A stretch of 64,000 bases of DNA from Pseudomonas sp. Q11 (GCF_024494355.1 NZ_JAKNQY010000028.1:1-64000), one strand, 5' to 3'. Shown: positions 9,264 through 18,806, counted from the stretch's first letter. The notes: generated by a model not told the origin, from the sequence alone. Numbers and translations: made by a program.

Positions 9264-9733
9264 TTGTCCCCCAACCGCAACACGGTGATGGGATCACCGG
9301 CGGCGAGCAGAATTTTCTTGAGAATTTGTTCGAGGATTTGCAGCTCCTCACGGCTGATCGCACCGGCCAACTGGTTCATGGCATCGGCGCCGATAACAGG
9401 CAGACGATCGGCCAGGGCCTGGCCGGCTTCGGTCAGCACCAGTCGCACCTGCCGACGGTCATCCGCCGAGCGTTGGCGGATCAGAAAACCTTTCTGCTCC
9501 AGGCGATCGACCATTCGTGTCATCGAGCCGCTGTCCAGGGACAGGTACCGACACAGCTCGACCGGCGTATCGATGCCGTGCTGGGCCATGATGATCAACA
9601 CCTTGAACTGCGCGGCGGTGATGCCGACGGGTTCCATGTGGGTATCGATGATCCGGTCTTTGAGCAGCGCGGCACGGCCGAGCAGCATGCCGAGTTGGCA
9701 GTTGTGGAAATTGTCCGGGGTGAAATGTTTCAT
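9260..9733 (-). CDS. MarR-family transcriptional repressor of the efflux operon
   Basis: This 157-residue winged-helix regulator has the MarR core: a recognition-helix region around TPVELCRYLSLDSGSMTRMVDRLEQKGF (residues 55-82), followed by the wing segment RSADDRRQVRLVLTEAG. It is the first gene of the pump operon. Two identical 12-bp palindromes lie in its promoter region, one inside the promoter spacer, so autorepression relieved by a pump substrate is likely (inference). The ligand is unknown. The ATG has an AAGGTGG ribosome-binding site. Confidence 0.94.
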   Translation of the reverse strand: MKHFTPDNFHNCQLGMLLGRAALLKDRIIDTHMEPVGITAAQFKVLIIMAQHGIDTPVELCRYLSLDSGSMTRMVDRLEQKGFLIRQRSADDRRQVRLVLTEAGQALADRLPVIGADAMNQLAGAISREELQILEQILKKILLAAGDPITVLRLGDK

Positions 9734-9747
9734 CTGACCACCTTTTA

Positions 9748-9759
9748 CTGCCTAGGCAG
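9748..9759. promoter_or_regulatory. Proximal MarR operator candidate
   Basis: This is a perfect palindrome, CTGCCTAGGCAG, lying 15 bp upstream of the marR start codon and downstream of the predicted promoter. It is identical to the second copy at 9781-9792; their centres are 33 bp apart, close to three helical turns, so two dimers would sit on the same DNA face. Confidence 0.75.
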
Positions 9760-9774
9760 CGAATGTATGTCGAG

Positions 9775-9802
9775 ATGTTACTGCCTAGGCAGCAAATGTC
9801 AA
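9775..9802 (-). promoter_or_regulatory. Promoter of the marR-efflux operon with embedded operator
   Basis: On the minus strand a perfect -35 box TTGACA (9797-9802) and a -10 box TAACAT (9775-9780) are separated by 16 bp. Most of that spacer (9781-9792) is the second copy of the palindrome CTGCCTAGGCAG. A repressor bound there would block RNA polymerase directly. The layout is seen in the sequence; binding by the adjacent MarR protein is inferred. Confidence 0.75.
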
Positions 9803-9850
9803 ACAAATAGTTAGTCTGCTATGCATAACCCGACAAACGCAGATAAAAAT

Positions 9851-9939
9851 GTGGGAGCGAGCCTGCTCGCGATAGCGTCGCAACAGTCAACATTGAGTCG
9901 GCTGATACATCGCTATCGCGAGCAGGCTCGCTCCCACAG
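9851..9939. repeat. REPIN between marR and tamB
   Basis: An inverted pair of REP arms, GTGGGAGCGAGCCTGCTCGC and its complement, flanks about 47 bp. It lies just beyond the tamB stop codon, upstream of the marR promoter. Confidence 0.9.
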
Positions 9940-9955
9940 GGATTGGCGGGGAGGC

Positions 9956-12900
9956 TTAGAAATCGCGCTTGTAGAAGATATCCAGGGAGCTGGCGACGCC
10001 GCTGGCGGCTTCCAGGTAAACCCGCTTGCTGAGTTTGTAGCGCAGGGCGATGGTGTTGGCCGGTTCGAACACGCCGACGCCGTAACGCAGGCTGAGTTTT
10101 TCCGTCAGATTGCCGCTGGCCACCACGCTGGTGGTATCGCCGCTGCCCTGGGTGTCGAGCTGAAAATCCTGGATGCCCAGGTCATTGGCCAGGCTGGTGG
10201 TCACCCCCGCACTGCCCATCAGCCCCAGGCCCAGTGCCGCCTGGGCGAGCATGTTGTTGTCCTCGCCCGTGGTGCTCAGCGGCCGGCCGAGTACCAGATA
10301 AGACAACGCCTGCTCCTGGCTCATGGCCGGTTCAGAGAAGATTTGCGTGGTCGGCTGTTCGGCGCTGCCGCTCAAACGAATGCCGGCGATCACGTCGTCG
10401 GTCTGGCGGATCGCTTCGATATCCAGGTAAGGCTGGTCGATGGGCCCGGCGAACAGCAGCCGCGCCCGACGCACCGTCAGCCGCTGCCCATAGGCCCGGT
10501 AGCGACCGTCGTTGAGCCAGAGTTCACCCCGGGTGTCCATGTTGTCGCCGATGTGTACCTGGCCCCGTACGTTGGCCGTCAGGCCGAAGCCTGCAAACGC
10601 GAGTTTTTCCTGGCCTACGATCACATCGATGTCCATCGCCATGGCCATCGGTGTCTTGCCCTCCTCGGTCTGGTGACCGACGATTACCGTGTCATCCGAC
10701 ACCTTGACGGTAGACGGCGGCAGTTCGCGCACGGTGATTTCGCCTTTGGGCACTAGGACCTTGCCGGCGATGGAAAGCCGCTCGCCCTGCATCGTGATGG
10801 TCAGGTCCGGCGCCACCTCCAGCACCGCATAAGGTTCGACGGTGACCGGCAATTGCGACCCCTTGAGCGCCAGGTTCATGCTCAGGGCTTCGCCCCAGCC
10901 AATGTCCCCGGTCAGGCTGCCCCGTCCATCCTTGCCACTTTTCCAATCACCGTTCAGGCGCACCGCTTCACCGGCAATCGTTGCGCGCACCTGCAAGTCT
11001 TCGAGGCTGACCGGCAGTTCCGGGCCGGACACTTCGCCGTCGCTGATCAACAGGTTGCCGTTGACCTGGGGCGCCAACAAACCACCCGACAGCGTGCCGC
11101 TGCCATTCAGGTGACCGGTGAGGGTTTCCACCATCGGCAGGAATGGCCGGGCCACGGACAAGTCCAGGCCGCTCAGGCGGAACGAGCCGCTCAGCGGTTT
11201 GCTGGCCGGCAACGGATTAATCTGCGCCTGGAGCATCAGTTCGCCAAGTTTGGCCCCAGCGAAATTCAGGCGGGTGTCGATCCGCTTGGGCGTCAGACGA
11301 CTGTCAAGGGTCAAGGTCTGGTACGGGAAGTCCAGCCATTGCTCATCGTCGTGTTCTTTGTTCCGGACCTGCAAAGTGCCGCCGCTGGCGTCCACCAGGA
11401 TGCGTCCGTTCGGCCCGCTGGCCGGCAGGTCCAGTTGCAGGTCGGCGTTGAGCCGGCCCTGCCAGGCAAAATCCTTGGGCATCCACTGGGCCAGGCTTTC
11501 GATGGGGAATTGCTTGAGGTGATAGCGTAGCTTCGGCTCCGGCATCAGGCGCTGATCCTCACCACACAGGCTGGCCTGGCCGGAACGCCAACAGTGGGCT
11601 CCCAGGTTGAGCGTGCCGTTGGCCAGTCGCTCCAGCTTGGCCGGGGCTTGCAGACGCCAGTCCTGGCCGCCGGCCTGCACATTGCCAGTGCTTAGACGCC
11701 CGCGCCAGTTGCCTTGGTCGAGCACGCCATCGAGCGCCAGGGTCGTTTCAAGCTGTGGCCCTTGCAGGTCGAGGGTCAGTTTTTGTTGCCTGATGTCACC
11801 CTCCCCGCTGACCGTCAGGACACCTAGCGACGTGTCGCCCGCCCGAATGCCGCTGGCCTTGAAGTCAACCTTGCCCCGTTGCGCGCTGTCGAGGGTCGCA
11901 TCCAGGTTCAGACTTTGCAGGCGGTTGTCCTGCAACGCCAGTTGCGTGCCTTGCAGGTCGAGCTTGCCTTGGGGGGCCTTGAGTGTCCCGGCCACGTTGA
12001 GGCGACCGGTCACCTGGCCGCGTAATTGCGGCCAGAGCTGGGCCAGACGCGAGAGTTTGATATCGATCTGACCGGTGAGTTTTTGTTGCAGGCTGCCCGT
12101 GCCGTTGATGCGGTTATCCCCCAGGCGAATGTCCAGCGCGCTGAGATTCCACTGCTCGCCAACACCGTTGGTCTTGGCCTGGAACAGCGCCGGTTGGCCG
12201 CGCAACTTGCCTTTGAGGTCCAGGTCTGCATCAAGCTCGAGGCGGCCGTTTTTCATCAAACCTTTGCTGCGCAACGGCCCGGCCAGGGTGCCGGGCAACT
12301 CGCCCAGCCAGTACGCCGGATTGATGGCCGACAGCTCCAGCGCCGTGTCCCAGGCGATGCCGTCGGCAAACTGCAGGTTCAGATGGCCTTCGGCCTTGCC
12401 CTGCCCGGCGGCGAGTTTGAGTTCCGGCAAATGGATTTGTGTCAGGTCGCCGCTGAACGGACTGTCCAGGCTGAACGCTCCGGCGGGACCGTCCAGCGCT
12501 GCCTGGAAATTGCCCAAGTATTGGCCATCGGTATACGACACCTCACCGTTGAAACTGCGCAGCGTCACCTGCGGCTCGTCGATCAACGGATAGAGGCGAT
12601 GCCAGGGGAAGTCCAGCCAGGCGATTTTTGCATCGGCGCTCAGGCCTTCACGCCAGTCCAGCTGGCCGGTGAGCTTGAGATGTTGCTGATCACTGGCGTT
12701 GAGGTCCAGGCCGGCAATCTGCGCACCGTTGGCATCCACCTTGCCTTGCAGCAGCAACGCCACCGGGCCTTGTTCGGCGGGTAGCGTGGCCTTGCCAAGT
12801 AACTGGTAGCCGCTGCTCAGATCGCCTTCGCCAGTCAGCTCCACCTGATTGAGCATCAGGGTATCCGGCAGGTCGGCGCCGGCCCTGAAGTCGTCGGCGG

Positions 12901-13642
12901 TGATGCGTACCTTGGCCGGCAGGTTGTCCGCCAGCGGTTGCAGCTCACCGACCAACTGACCTTGCAGATAACCATTGCTGACGGCGTTGAGGTTGAGGGT
13001 TTTGAGCAGATTGCCATCGATCTTCAGGTCCAGCGTCCAAGGCGTGGCGCCCGGCGCCGGCAAAGTCAACCGGCCTTGGGCCTTCAAGGGCCAGTCGCCG
13101 CCGGGTTGCAGCACTCCGGACAACGTCAGGCTCAGCTCGTCGCGCTGCAGTTGCACCGCGTCGATCTGCAGACCCTGGGCGGTCCAATGCGCGGCCAGTT
13201 GCAACCCCTTGAGCTGTTCGCTGCCATTGAACAACAGGCTGCCGACCTGCACGTCGCCCAGTTCGAGGGCAAGCGGCAAGTGCAGGTCCGGCAAGGTGAT
13301 CGGACCGCTACTGGGCTCGTCGGCGGACGGAGGAAATTGCAGGCTGACCTTGTCGGCCTTGAGCTGGTCAATGCACAGGGTCATGCGCGCCAGGCACAGC
13401 GGCGACCAGGCGAAGATCACCTGATCGAGTTCCACTCGGCTGCTGTCCTGCTGCCACAACAGGTGGTCGGCACTCCACTGCCCACCCAACCGGCCCTGGA
13501 AATTATCCGTGCTCAAAGCCGGCACGACGCCAAGCGCCCAACGGCTGCCCCATTGCGTGCCGAGCACGACGCTCAGGGTCAGCAAAATCACCACCAGCAG
13601 CGTACCGAGCGCCAGCAGTGTTATTTTCAAACCACGATTCAC
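9956..13642 (-). CDS. tamB: TamB, inner-membrane component of the translocation and assembly module
   Basis: This 1228-residue AsmA-like protein has one N-terminal membrane anchor at about residues 7-30 (LLALGTLLVVILLTLSVVLG). A very long repetitive beta-rich region follows, and the C-terminal DUF490/TamB domain runs over the last 350 residues or so (GELWLNDGRYRAYGQRLTVRRARL, ending in IFYKRDF). TamB spans the periplasm as a hydrophobic groove, and works with TamA in outer-membrane protein insertion and phospholipid transport. Its ATG overlaps the tamA stop by four bases, and the order tamA-tamB is conserved. Translation as a single uninterrupted frame of this size supports integrity. Confidence 0.95.
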   Translation of the reverse strand: MNRGLKITLLALGTLLVVILLTLSVVLGTQWGSRWALGVVPALSTDNFQGRLGGQWSADHLLWQQDSSRVELDQVIFAWSPLCLARMTLCIDQLKADKVSLQFPPSADEPSSGPITLPDLHLPLALELGDVQVGSLLFNGSEQLKGLQLAAHWTAQGLQIDAVQLQRDELSLTLSGVLQPGGDWPLKAQGRLTLPAPGATPWTLDLKIDGNLLKTLNLNAVSNGYLQGQLVGELQPLADNLPAKVRITADDFRAGADLPDTLMLNQVELTGEGDLSSGYQLLGKATLPAEQGPVALLLQGKVDANGAQIAGLDLNASDQQHLKLTGQLDWREGLSADAKIAWLDFPWHRLYPLIDEPQVTLRSFNGEVSYTDGQYLGNFQAALDGPAGAFSLDSPFSGDLTQIHLPELKLAAGQGKAEGHLNLQFADGIAWDTALELSAINPAYWLGELPGTLAGPLRSKGLMKNGRLELDADLDLKGKLRGQPALFQAKTNGVGEQWNLSALDIRLGDNRINGTGSLQQKLTGQIDIKLSRLAQLWPQLRGQVTGRLNVAGTLKAPQGKLDLQGTQLALQDNRLQSLNLDATLDSAQRGKVDFKASGIRAGDTSLGVLTVSGEGDIRQQKLTLDLQGPQLETTLALDGVLDQGNWRGRLSTGNVQAGGQDWRLQAPAKLERLANGTLNLGAHCWRSGQASLCGEDQRLMPEPKLRYHLKQFPIESLAQWMPKDFAWQGRLNADLQLDLPASGPNGRILVDASGGTLQVRNKEHDDEQWLDFPYQTLTLDSRLTPKRIDTRLNFAGAKLGELMLQAQINPLPASKPLSGSFRLSGLDLSVARPFLPMVETLTGHLNGSGTLSGGLLAPQVNGNLLISDGEVSGPELPVSLEDLQVRATIAGEAVRLNGDWKSGKDGRGSLTGDIGWGEALSMNLALKGSQLPVTVEPYAVLEVAPDLTITMQGERLSIAGKVLVPKGEITVRELPPSTVKVSDDTVIVGHQTEEGKTPMAMAMDIDVIVGQEKLAFAGFGLTANVRGQVHIGDNMDTRGELWLNDGRYRAYGQRLTVRRARLLFAGPIDQPYLDIEAIRQTDDVIAGIRLSGSAEQPTTQIFSEPAMSQEQALSYLVLGRPLSTTGEDNNMLAQAALGLGLMGSAGVTTSLANDLGIQDFQLDTQGSGDTTSVVASGNLTEKLSLRYGVGVFEPANTIALRYKLSKRVYLEAASGVASSLDIFYKRDF

Positions 13643-15366
13643 AACTCGGGCCCCATGGAAAAGTGCAAGCGAATGCCACCGTCATCATCCAGCGCGTGGG
13701 CGAGGTCGAGGCGGATCGGCCCCACCGGCGACACCCAGCGCACACCGACGCCGACGCCCGTCTTGAGGCTCGGCAGCTCGAGGCTGTTAAAGGAGTTGCC
13801 CTGGTCGACGAAGGTCGCCACCCGCCATTTTTGCGCAATCGAATACTGATACTCGAGACTGCCGGCGACCATGTAGCGACCACCGATGCGATCACCTTCG
13901 GAGTTTTCCGGTGACAGGCTCTGATAATCGTAACCGCGCACGCTCTGGTCGCCACCGGCAAAAAAGCGCAGGGACGGCGGGATGGATTTGTAGCCGTTGG
14001 TGGCGCTGCCACCGACCTGGGCCCGGGCCAACAAGCGATGCTTGTCGAACACGGTGGTCAGGCCCTTGACCATGGCCGTGCCATATAAAAGGTTGTTGTC
14101 CGACCCAAGCCCCTCCTTGGCGACCTTGGTGTCGAATTGAATGCGATAGCCGTTGCGTGGATCGATGCGATTGTCACTGCGCAGGTAGGAATAGCTCACG
14201 CCCGGCATCAGCAAGGTGCTCAGGCCCGAATCGTCGCCGAGCCGATATTCCTCACGCTGCCACTTGAGCGACACCACCCGCTGCCAGCCACTGGGCAACT
14301 TGCTGTGCCATTCGGGGCCCACGGTCAGCAGCTTGCTGAGGCTATCGGTGCCGGAAAGCTCTTCATATTGATAGCCACCGGCGTAGCGCATCTTGTCGGT
14401 CAACGGCGGGTCCAGGGGCACGTCGTACCACAGGCCTACGTTCTGCCGGGGTGCCGACACTTCCGCTTCCCAGCCATAACTGTGGCCCTGAGGATTGACC
14501 CAGTGGCGCGTCCAGTTAGCCTTGGCCCGTGGCCCGACGTCGGTGGAAAACCCCAGGCCAAAACCCATGGTGCGCGGCTTGCGAGTGTCGAGCTTGACCG
14601 CCACCGGGATCACGTTATCGGTGGCGGCGGTGGGTGCCGCATCCACCCGAACGCCTTCGAAATATCCGCTCGATTGCAGGGCCTGGTTGAGTTCTGCAAT
14701 GAGTTCCGAGTCGTACGCCTCGCCCGCCTTGAACGGCACCATGCGCTGCAACAACTCTTCATCAAAGGGCGTGTCGCCCTCGAAACTCACCGGGCCCAGG
14801 GCGTAGCGCGGGCCGCTGTCGTAGACCAATTCGATGTCGGCGACACCAGCCTGGGGGTCCACCAACAGCTTCTGGCTGACAAATCGTCCGCTGAAAAACC
14901 CGTAACGCGAAGCCTGGTTCTGGATCATCCGCTTGGCGTCTTCATAGCGCCCATGGTTAAGCACCGCGCCAGGTTTGAGCGCAGCGTTGTCGGGTACGCG
15001 AAAAGCCTTGAAGGAAGCCGCCGGGCCGTCGATGCGCACGGTGACATTGCGCAGGTGCACAGGCTCGCCAGGGTCGATGGTCAGGATCAGGCGCGGGGTC
15101 TTGCCACCCTCCACCTCGCTGTCGATCTGCGGCTGGTAGTAGCCCAACGCCTGGGCGGCTTTGCGCGCCTGCTCCTCGGCACCGCGACTGAAGCGCAGCA
15201 AGGCTTCTTCGTCACGATCGCCTACGCCGCCGATGAAGCCTTCTACGTTAGCCTTGAGCGGGTCGTTGGACGGTTTGACCCGTACATCCAATTCACTTTG
15301 TGCCAGCGCCGCGCAGCTGAGGGACAGCAAGAGCGCGCCACTGGTTATTCGTCCTGGGAAATTCAT
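13639..15366 (-). CDS. tamA: TamA, Omp85-family outer-membrane assembly factor
   Basis: This 575-residue protein has a signal peptide (about residues 1-22, cut after SLSCAALA). Three POTRA-type periplasmic domains occupy roughly residues 25-260. A 16-strand beta-barrel of the Omp85 type ends in the typical pattern IRLHFSMGPEL. The segment RFFAGGDQSVRGYDYQSL carries the conserved RGY barrel-closing motif of the family. It partners with TamB, encoded immediately downstream with a four-base overlap. No clear ribosome-binding site precedes the ATG. Confidence 0.95.
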   Translation of the reverse strand: MNFPGRITSGALLLSLSCAALAQSELDVRVKPSNDPLKANVEGFIGGVGDRDEEALLRFSRGAEEQARKAAQALGYYQPQIDSEVEGGKTPRLILTIDPGEPVHLRNVTVRIDGPAASFKAFRVPDNAALKPGAVLNHGRYEDAKRMIQNQASRYGFFSGRFVSQKLLVDPQAGVADIELVYDSGPRYALGPVSFEGDTPFDEELLQRMVPFKAGEAYDSELIAELNQALQSSGYFEGVRVDAAPTAATDNVIPVAVKLDTRKPRTMGFGLGFSTDVGPRAKANWTRHWVNPQGHSYGWEAEVSAPRQNVGLWYDVPLDPPLTDKMRYAGGYQYEELSGTDSLSKLLTVGPEWHSKLPSGWQRVVSLKWQREEYRLGDDSGLSTLLMPGVSYSYLRSDNRIDPRNGYRIQFDTKVAKEGLGSDNNLLYGTAMVKGLTTVFDKHRLLARAQVGGSATNGYKSIPPSLRFFAGGDQSVRGYDYQSLSPENSEGDRIGGRYMVAGSLEYQYSIAQKWRVATFVDQGNSFNSLELPSLKTGVGVGVRWVSPVGPIRLDLAHALDDDGGIRLHFSMGPEL

Positions 15367-15432
15367 GGCGCGGATGCTATCACGAGCTTGGAAGCCTGAT
15401 AGAGCCGGACATGTCTCAAAAGTTTCCCCGGA

Positions 15433-16077
15433 TTATGCCGTTGCGCTCTGCAATACCTGTGGGTTGGGATGAAAGAAGACATGTTCGCGGACAGGGCCTA
15501 CCGCAATCTCGCCGATTTCCTCATAACCCTGACGTTTATAGAACTCAAGGTAACGCGGGTTGCCGGTGTCCAGTACCACGCCCTGGGAGGTCTCGTCCAC
15601 CGCACACCAGTTATGAACCGCCTCCAGTAACTGTTCGCCGAAGTGTTGGCCTTGAAACTGCGGATGCACCCCCAGCAGGGGCAACACATGGACAGAATCC
15701 GACGGCAGGCAAGCCGTCACTGCGCCATGGTAGTCCAGGTAACGCCGGGTGCAGCGAAAGCCGGTACTCAACACCATGCGCAAGCGCCAGGCCCAGCTTT
15801 CGGTGATACCCAGGCGGCGCTGCGGTGGAGCAATCAGGGCGATGCCAATCAGGCGGTCGTTGACCAGCAAGCCGATGGCCGGCAAATCCTGGAGAAAGTG
15901 CTGTTTGACCAATTCGCGCACCGTGGCCCGTACCCGATGTTCATAACCCGGCCGCTCGGACTCGAACAGGAAGCTGAAGGTCGGTTCATGGCGATAGGCC
16001 TGGTACAGCAACGAACGGGCTTCACGGGAATAACCGCTGTCGAGCATATGGACGTCGGCGATGGCGGTTTCAGGCAT
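15433..16077 (-). CDS. GNAT-family N-acetyltransferase
   Basis: This 214-residue protein has the acetyl-CoA-binding GNAT core: a beta-4 strand VHVLPLLGVHPQFQGQHFG (motif A, with QGQHFG matching Q/RxxGxG/A) and motif B in NPRYLEFYKRQGYEEIGEI. The open frame extends 20 codons further upstream. The ATG at 16077 is preferred because AGGAGAT lies at ribosome-binding distance in front of it. The substrate is unknown. It follows tamA on the same strand but with a 66-bp gap towards its stop, so cotranscription is not implied. Confidence 0.88.
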   Translation of the reverse strand: MPETAIADVHMLDSGYSREARSLLYQAYRHEPTFSFLFESERPGYEHRVRATVRELVKQHFLQDLPAIGLLVNDRLIGIALIAPPQRRLGITESWAWRLRMVLSTGFRCTRRYLDYHGAVTACLPSDSVHVLPLLGVHPQFQGQHFGEQLLEAVHNWCAVDETSQGVVLDTGNPRYLEFYKRQGYEEIGEIAVGPVREHVFFHPNPQVLQSATA

Positions 16078-16116
16078 GGCGTTGGATCTCCTGGGACAAG
16101 GCTTGACAATGAGCCC

Positions 16117-16214
16117 TGTAGGAGCTGTCGAGTGCAACGAGGCTGCGATCTTTCCCCAGACACTTGAGTCCCAAGCGAAAGATCAAAAGATCGCAGGCTT
16201 CGCCAGCTCCTACA
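16117..16214. repeat. Second-type REP pair (TGTAGGAGCTG family)
   Basis: The arms CTGTAGGAGCTGTCGAG and CGCCAGCTCCTACA are inverted, and the inner arms GGCTGCGATCTTT and AAGATCGCAGGCTT pair as well. This is a different palindrome family from the GTGGGAGC type found elsewhere in the window. It lies between the divergent GNAT and xthA genes. Confidence 0.75.
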
Positions 16215-16331
16215 AAGCCGAACGGGGAAATCTCCTCACCACAGGACATTAGCAGTGCATTTGTCCTACTGCCACGCTGGCTCCCTTCCCACATGTCAGC
16301 TAGCATCGCAGTTTTGCCAGGACAGCCGACC

Positions 16332-17144
16332 ATGAAGATCGTCTCCTTCAACATCAACGGGCTGCGCGCCCGCCCCCATCAGTTGGCGGCGCTGATCGAG
16401 AAACATCAGCCGGACGTGATCGGCCTGCAGGAAACCAAGGTCCACGACGAGCAGTTCCCCCTGGCCGAGGTGCAGGCCCTGGGTTATCACGTGCATTACC
16501 ATGGGCAGAAGGGCCACTACGGCGTCGCCCTGCTCTCCCGCCAGGCCCCACTGACGTTGCACAAAGGTTTCGAGGGTGACGAGGAAGACGCCCAGCGGCG
16601 TTTCATCTGGGGCACCTTCGCCGATGCCAACGGTGTGCCGGTAACGATCATGAACGGTTATTTTCCCCAAGGTGAAAGCCGCGATCATCCAATCAAGTTT
16701 CCGGCCAAGGAGCGTTTCTACAGCGACCTGCAGCAGCTTCTGGAAAGCCGCTTCAGCAACGAGCAGCCCGTGGTGGTGATGGGCGACGTGAACATTTCCC
16801 CGGAAGACAGCGACATCGGCATCGGCCCGGACAACATGAAGCGCTGGCTGAAAACCGGCAAATGCAGCTTCCTGCCGGAAGAGCGCGAATGGATGGCCCG
16901 CCTGAAAAACTGGGGCCTGGTGGACAGCTTCCGGCATCTGAACCCGGACGTCACCGACCGCTTCAGTTGGTTTGACTATCGCAGCCGCGGGTTCGAAGAC
17001 GAACCCAAGCGTGGCTTGCGCATCGACCTGATCCTCACCTCCCATGGTCTGCTACCGCGGGTCAAGGATGCCGGGGTGGACTATGAGCTGCGGGGCATGG
17101 AGAAACCCTCGGACCATGCGCCGATCTGGCTGCAGTTGAGCTAA
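16332..17144 (+). CDS. xthA: Exodeoxyribonuclease III
   Basis: This 270-residue exonuclease III/AP endonuclease acts in base-excision repair, cutting at abasic sites and removing 3' blocks. Catalytic motifs are visible: NINGLRARPHQ at residues 7-17, LQETKVHD, the GDVNISPED segment, and the terminal SDHAPIWLQL with the catalytic Asp-His. The length is that of E. coli XthA (268). A long in-frame extension to 16164 runs through a REP element and is rejected; the ATG at 16332 begins the conserved MKIVSFNINGLR. Confidence 0.95.
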   Translation: MKIVSFNINGLRARPHQLAALIEKHQPDVIGLQETKVHDEQFPLAEVQALGYHVHYHGQKGHYGVALLSRQAPLTLHKGFEGDEEDAQRRFIWGTFADANGVPVTIMNGYFPQGESRDHPIKFPAKERFYSDLQQLLESRFSNEQPVVVMGDVNISPEDSDIGIGPDNMKRWLKTGKCSFLPEEREWMARLKNWGLVDSFRHLNPDVTDRFSWFDYRSRGFEDEPKRGLRIDLILTSHGLLPRVKDAGVDYELRGMEKPSDHAPIWLQLS

Positions 17145-17178
17145 ATCCAGGGCATACACACAAACCCCTGTGGAAGCC

Positions 17179-17269
17179 TGTGGGAGCAAAGCTTGCTCGC
17201 GATGAACGATGACACGGTCCCGCCGTTAAACCGAGTCGCCTGTATCGCGAGCAAGCTTTGCTCCCACAG
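17179..17269. repeat. REPIN downstream of xthA
   Basis: Inverted REP arms TGTGGGAGCAAAGCTTGCTC and its complement flank a spacer of about 45 bp. The same arm variant (AAAGCTTG) occurs in the pair at 4707-4825. Confidence 0.88.
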
Positions 17270-17382
17270 AACGCCGCTCCCTGCATCACTCCGCGGCGAC
17301 TGACAAGTCGCACGCCTGTCACTTTTCAGTAACCTGACTGACTTAATCTTCCGCCACGTCCTCAGGTTCAGAAGGTGCCGGC

Positions 17383-18717
17383 ATGCGGCTGCGCGTTGTT
17401 TTTTTCCTCGGCCTCTGGCTGCCGCTCACGGCATGGGCCAGCGGCCTGCCGGTTCCCGAACACGGCCCCGCGTTGCGCCTGCAAGGCTCGAACACCATCG
17501 GCGCTACGCTGGGGCCGGCGCTGGTCAAGGCGCTGATGGTGGAGCAGGGGCTGCTCAAGGTCCGCACCGAAATCACCGGTCGCGAGAACGAGCAGCGAAT
17601 CGTCGGCCAGGCGGCCGACGGTCGGCGGGTGGAAATCGACATCGCGGCCCATGGTTCCAGCACCGGTTTTTCTGCCCTCAAGCACGCCAGCGCCGATATG
17701 GCTGCCGCTTCCCGACCAATCAAGGACAGCGAGCTCAAGGAACTGGCACACCTGGGTGATCTGAAAAGCCCCAGTGCCGAACAGGTCATCGCCATCGATG
17801 GCCTGGCGATCATTCTTCACCCACAAAACCCGCTGCGCCAACTCGAAACCAGGCAACTGGCGAAGATATTCAGCGGCGAGGTGAGCACCTGGGAGGCGGT
17901 GGGCAGCACCGGCGGGCCGATTCACCTTTACGCCCGGGACGAGCAGTCCGGCACCTACGACACCTTCAAGGAACTGGTTCTCAGCCGACAGGGGAAACGG
18001 CTGGCGCCGTCGGCGCGGCGCTTCGAATCCAGCGAACAGCTGTCTGACGCCGTCAGCCAGGACCGGCAAGGCATCGGTTTTATCGGTTTGCCCTACGTGC
18101 GCCAGGCCAAGGCGCTGGCGATTGTCGACGGCGATTCCCAACCCATGATGCCGTTGAACAACCTGATCGCCACCGAAGACTACCCCTTGTCCCGCAGGCT
18201 GTTCTTTTATCTGCCACCGCAAGAAACAAATCCGTGGGCGCAGGCTTTGGTTGAGTTCAGCCAAAGTGAAAAGGGTCAGGCCATCGTCGCGGCCAACGGG
18301 TTCATCGCGCAAACCGTCCAGGCCATGGCCGTCACCCCCAATGCATTGATGCCCGAGGGTTATCAGGCTCTGAGTCGACATGCCCAACGCTTGTCGGTGA
18401 ATTTCCGCTTCGAAGAAGGCAGCGCCAGCCTCGACAACAAGGCCCAGCAGGATTTGGGTCGTGTGCTCGCCTATATAAAGCAGCACGACAAGCTCGACCG
18501 TCGAGTAACGCTGGTCGGGTTTGGCGACGTCAAGGACGACCCGGCGCGCGCCGACCTTCTGTCTCGGTTGCGGGCCATGGCGGTGCGGCGCGAATTGGTC
18601 AAATACGGTGTGGCCCTGCGCGAAGTACGCGGCTTCGGTGCCCTGATGCCGGTGGCGGCCAATAGCGAGGATGAAGGCCGGGTCAGGAATCGGCGGGTGG
18701 AGGTTTGGGTTTACTGA
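17383..18717 (+). CDS. Phosphate-binding-protein-like / OmpA fusion protein
   Basis: This 444-residue exported protein has a signal peptide (about residues 1-20, ending LTAWASG). A PstS-like periplasmic-binding domain occupies about 30-300, with LQGSNTIG, YARDEQSGTYDTFKELVL and the IGFIGLPYV segment. The last 110 residues or so are an OmpA-type peptidoglycan-binding domain (FRFEEGSASLDNKAQQDLG, then RRELVKYGV and NRRVEVWVY). It probably sits tethered to the cell wall in the periplasm. The start ATG has AAGGTG in front of it. There is no pst permease or ATPase next to it, so a transport role is doubtful; sensing or scavenging of phosphate or another anion is possible. Confidence 0.88.
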   Translation: MRLRVVFFLGLWLPLTAWASGLPVPEHGPALRLQGSNTIGATLGPALVKALMVEQGLLKVRTEITGRENEQRIVGQAADGRRVEIDIAAHGSSTGFSALKHASADMAAASRPIKDSELKELAHLGDLKSPSAEQVIAIDGLAIILHPQNPLRQLETRQLAKIFSGEVSTWEAVGSTGGPIHLYARDEQSGTYDTFKELVLSRQGKRLAPSARRFESSEQLSDAVSQDRQGIGFIGLPYVRQAKALAIVDGDSQPMMPLNNLIATEDYPLSRRLFFYLPPQETNPWAQALVEFSQSEKGQAIVAANGFIAQTVQAMAVTPNALMPEGYQALSRHAQRLSVNFRFEEGSASLDNKAQQDLGRVLAYIKQHDKLDRRVTLVGFGDVKDDPARADLLSRLRAMAVRRELVKYGVALREVRGFGALMPVAANSEDEGRVRNRRVEVWVY

Positions 18718-18806
18718 CACCGAAAGGCCAAATGTTCCACAGCGGGTCCGCGACAACAGATAAATCCGCGGTGTAGCAACCCATTTCTCGTGACCAGAAG
18801 TGAGTA

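Noticed and set aside
16164..16331. N-terminal extension of XthA
   Set aside because: It translates a REP-type palindrome; the conserved family start is the ATG at 16332.
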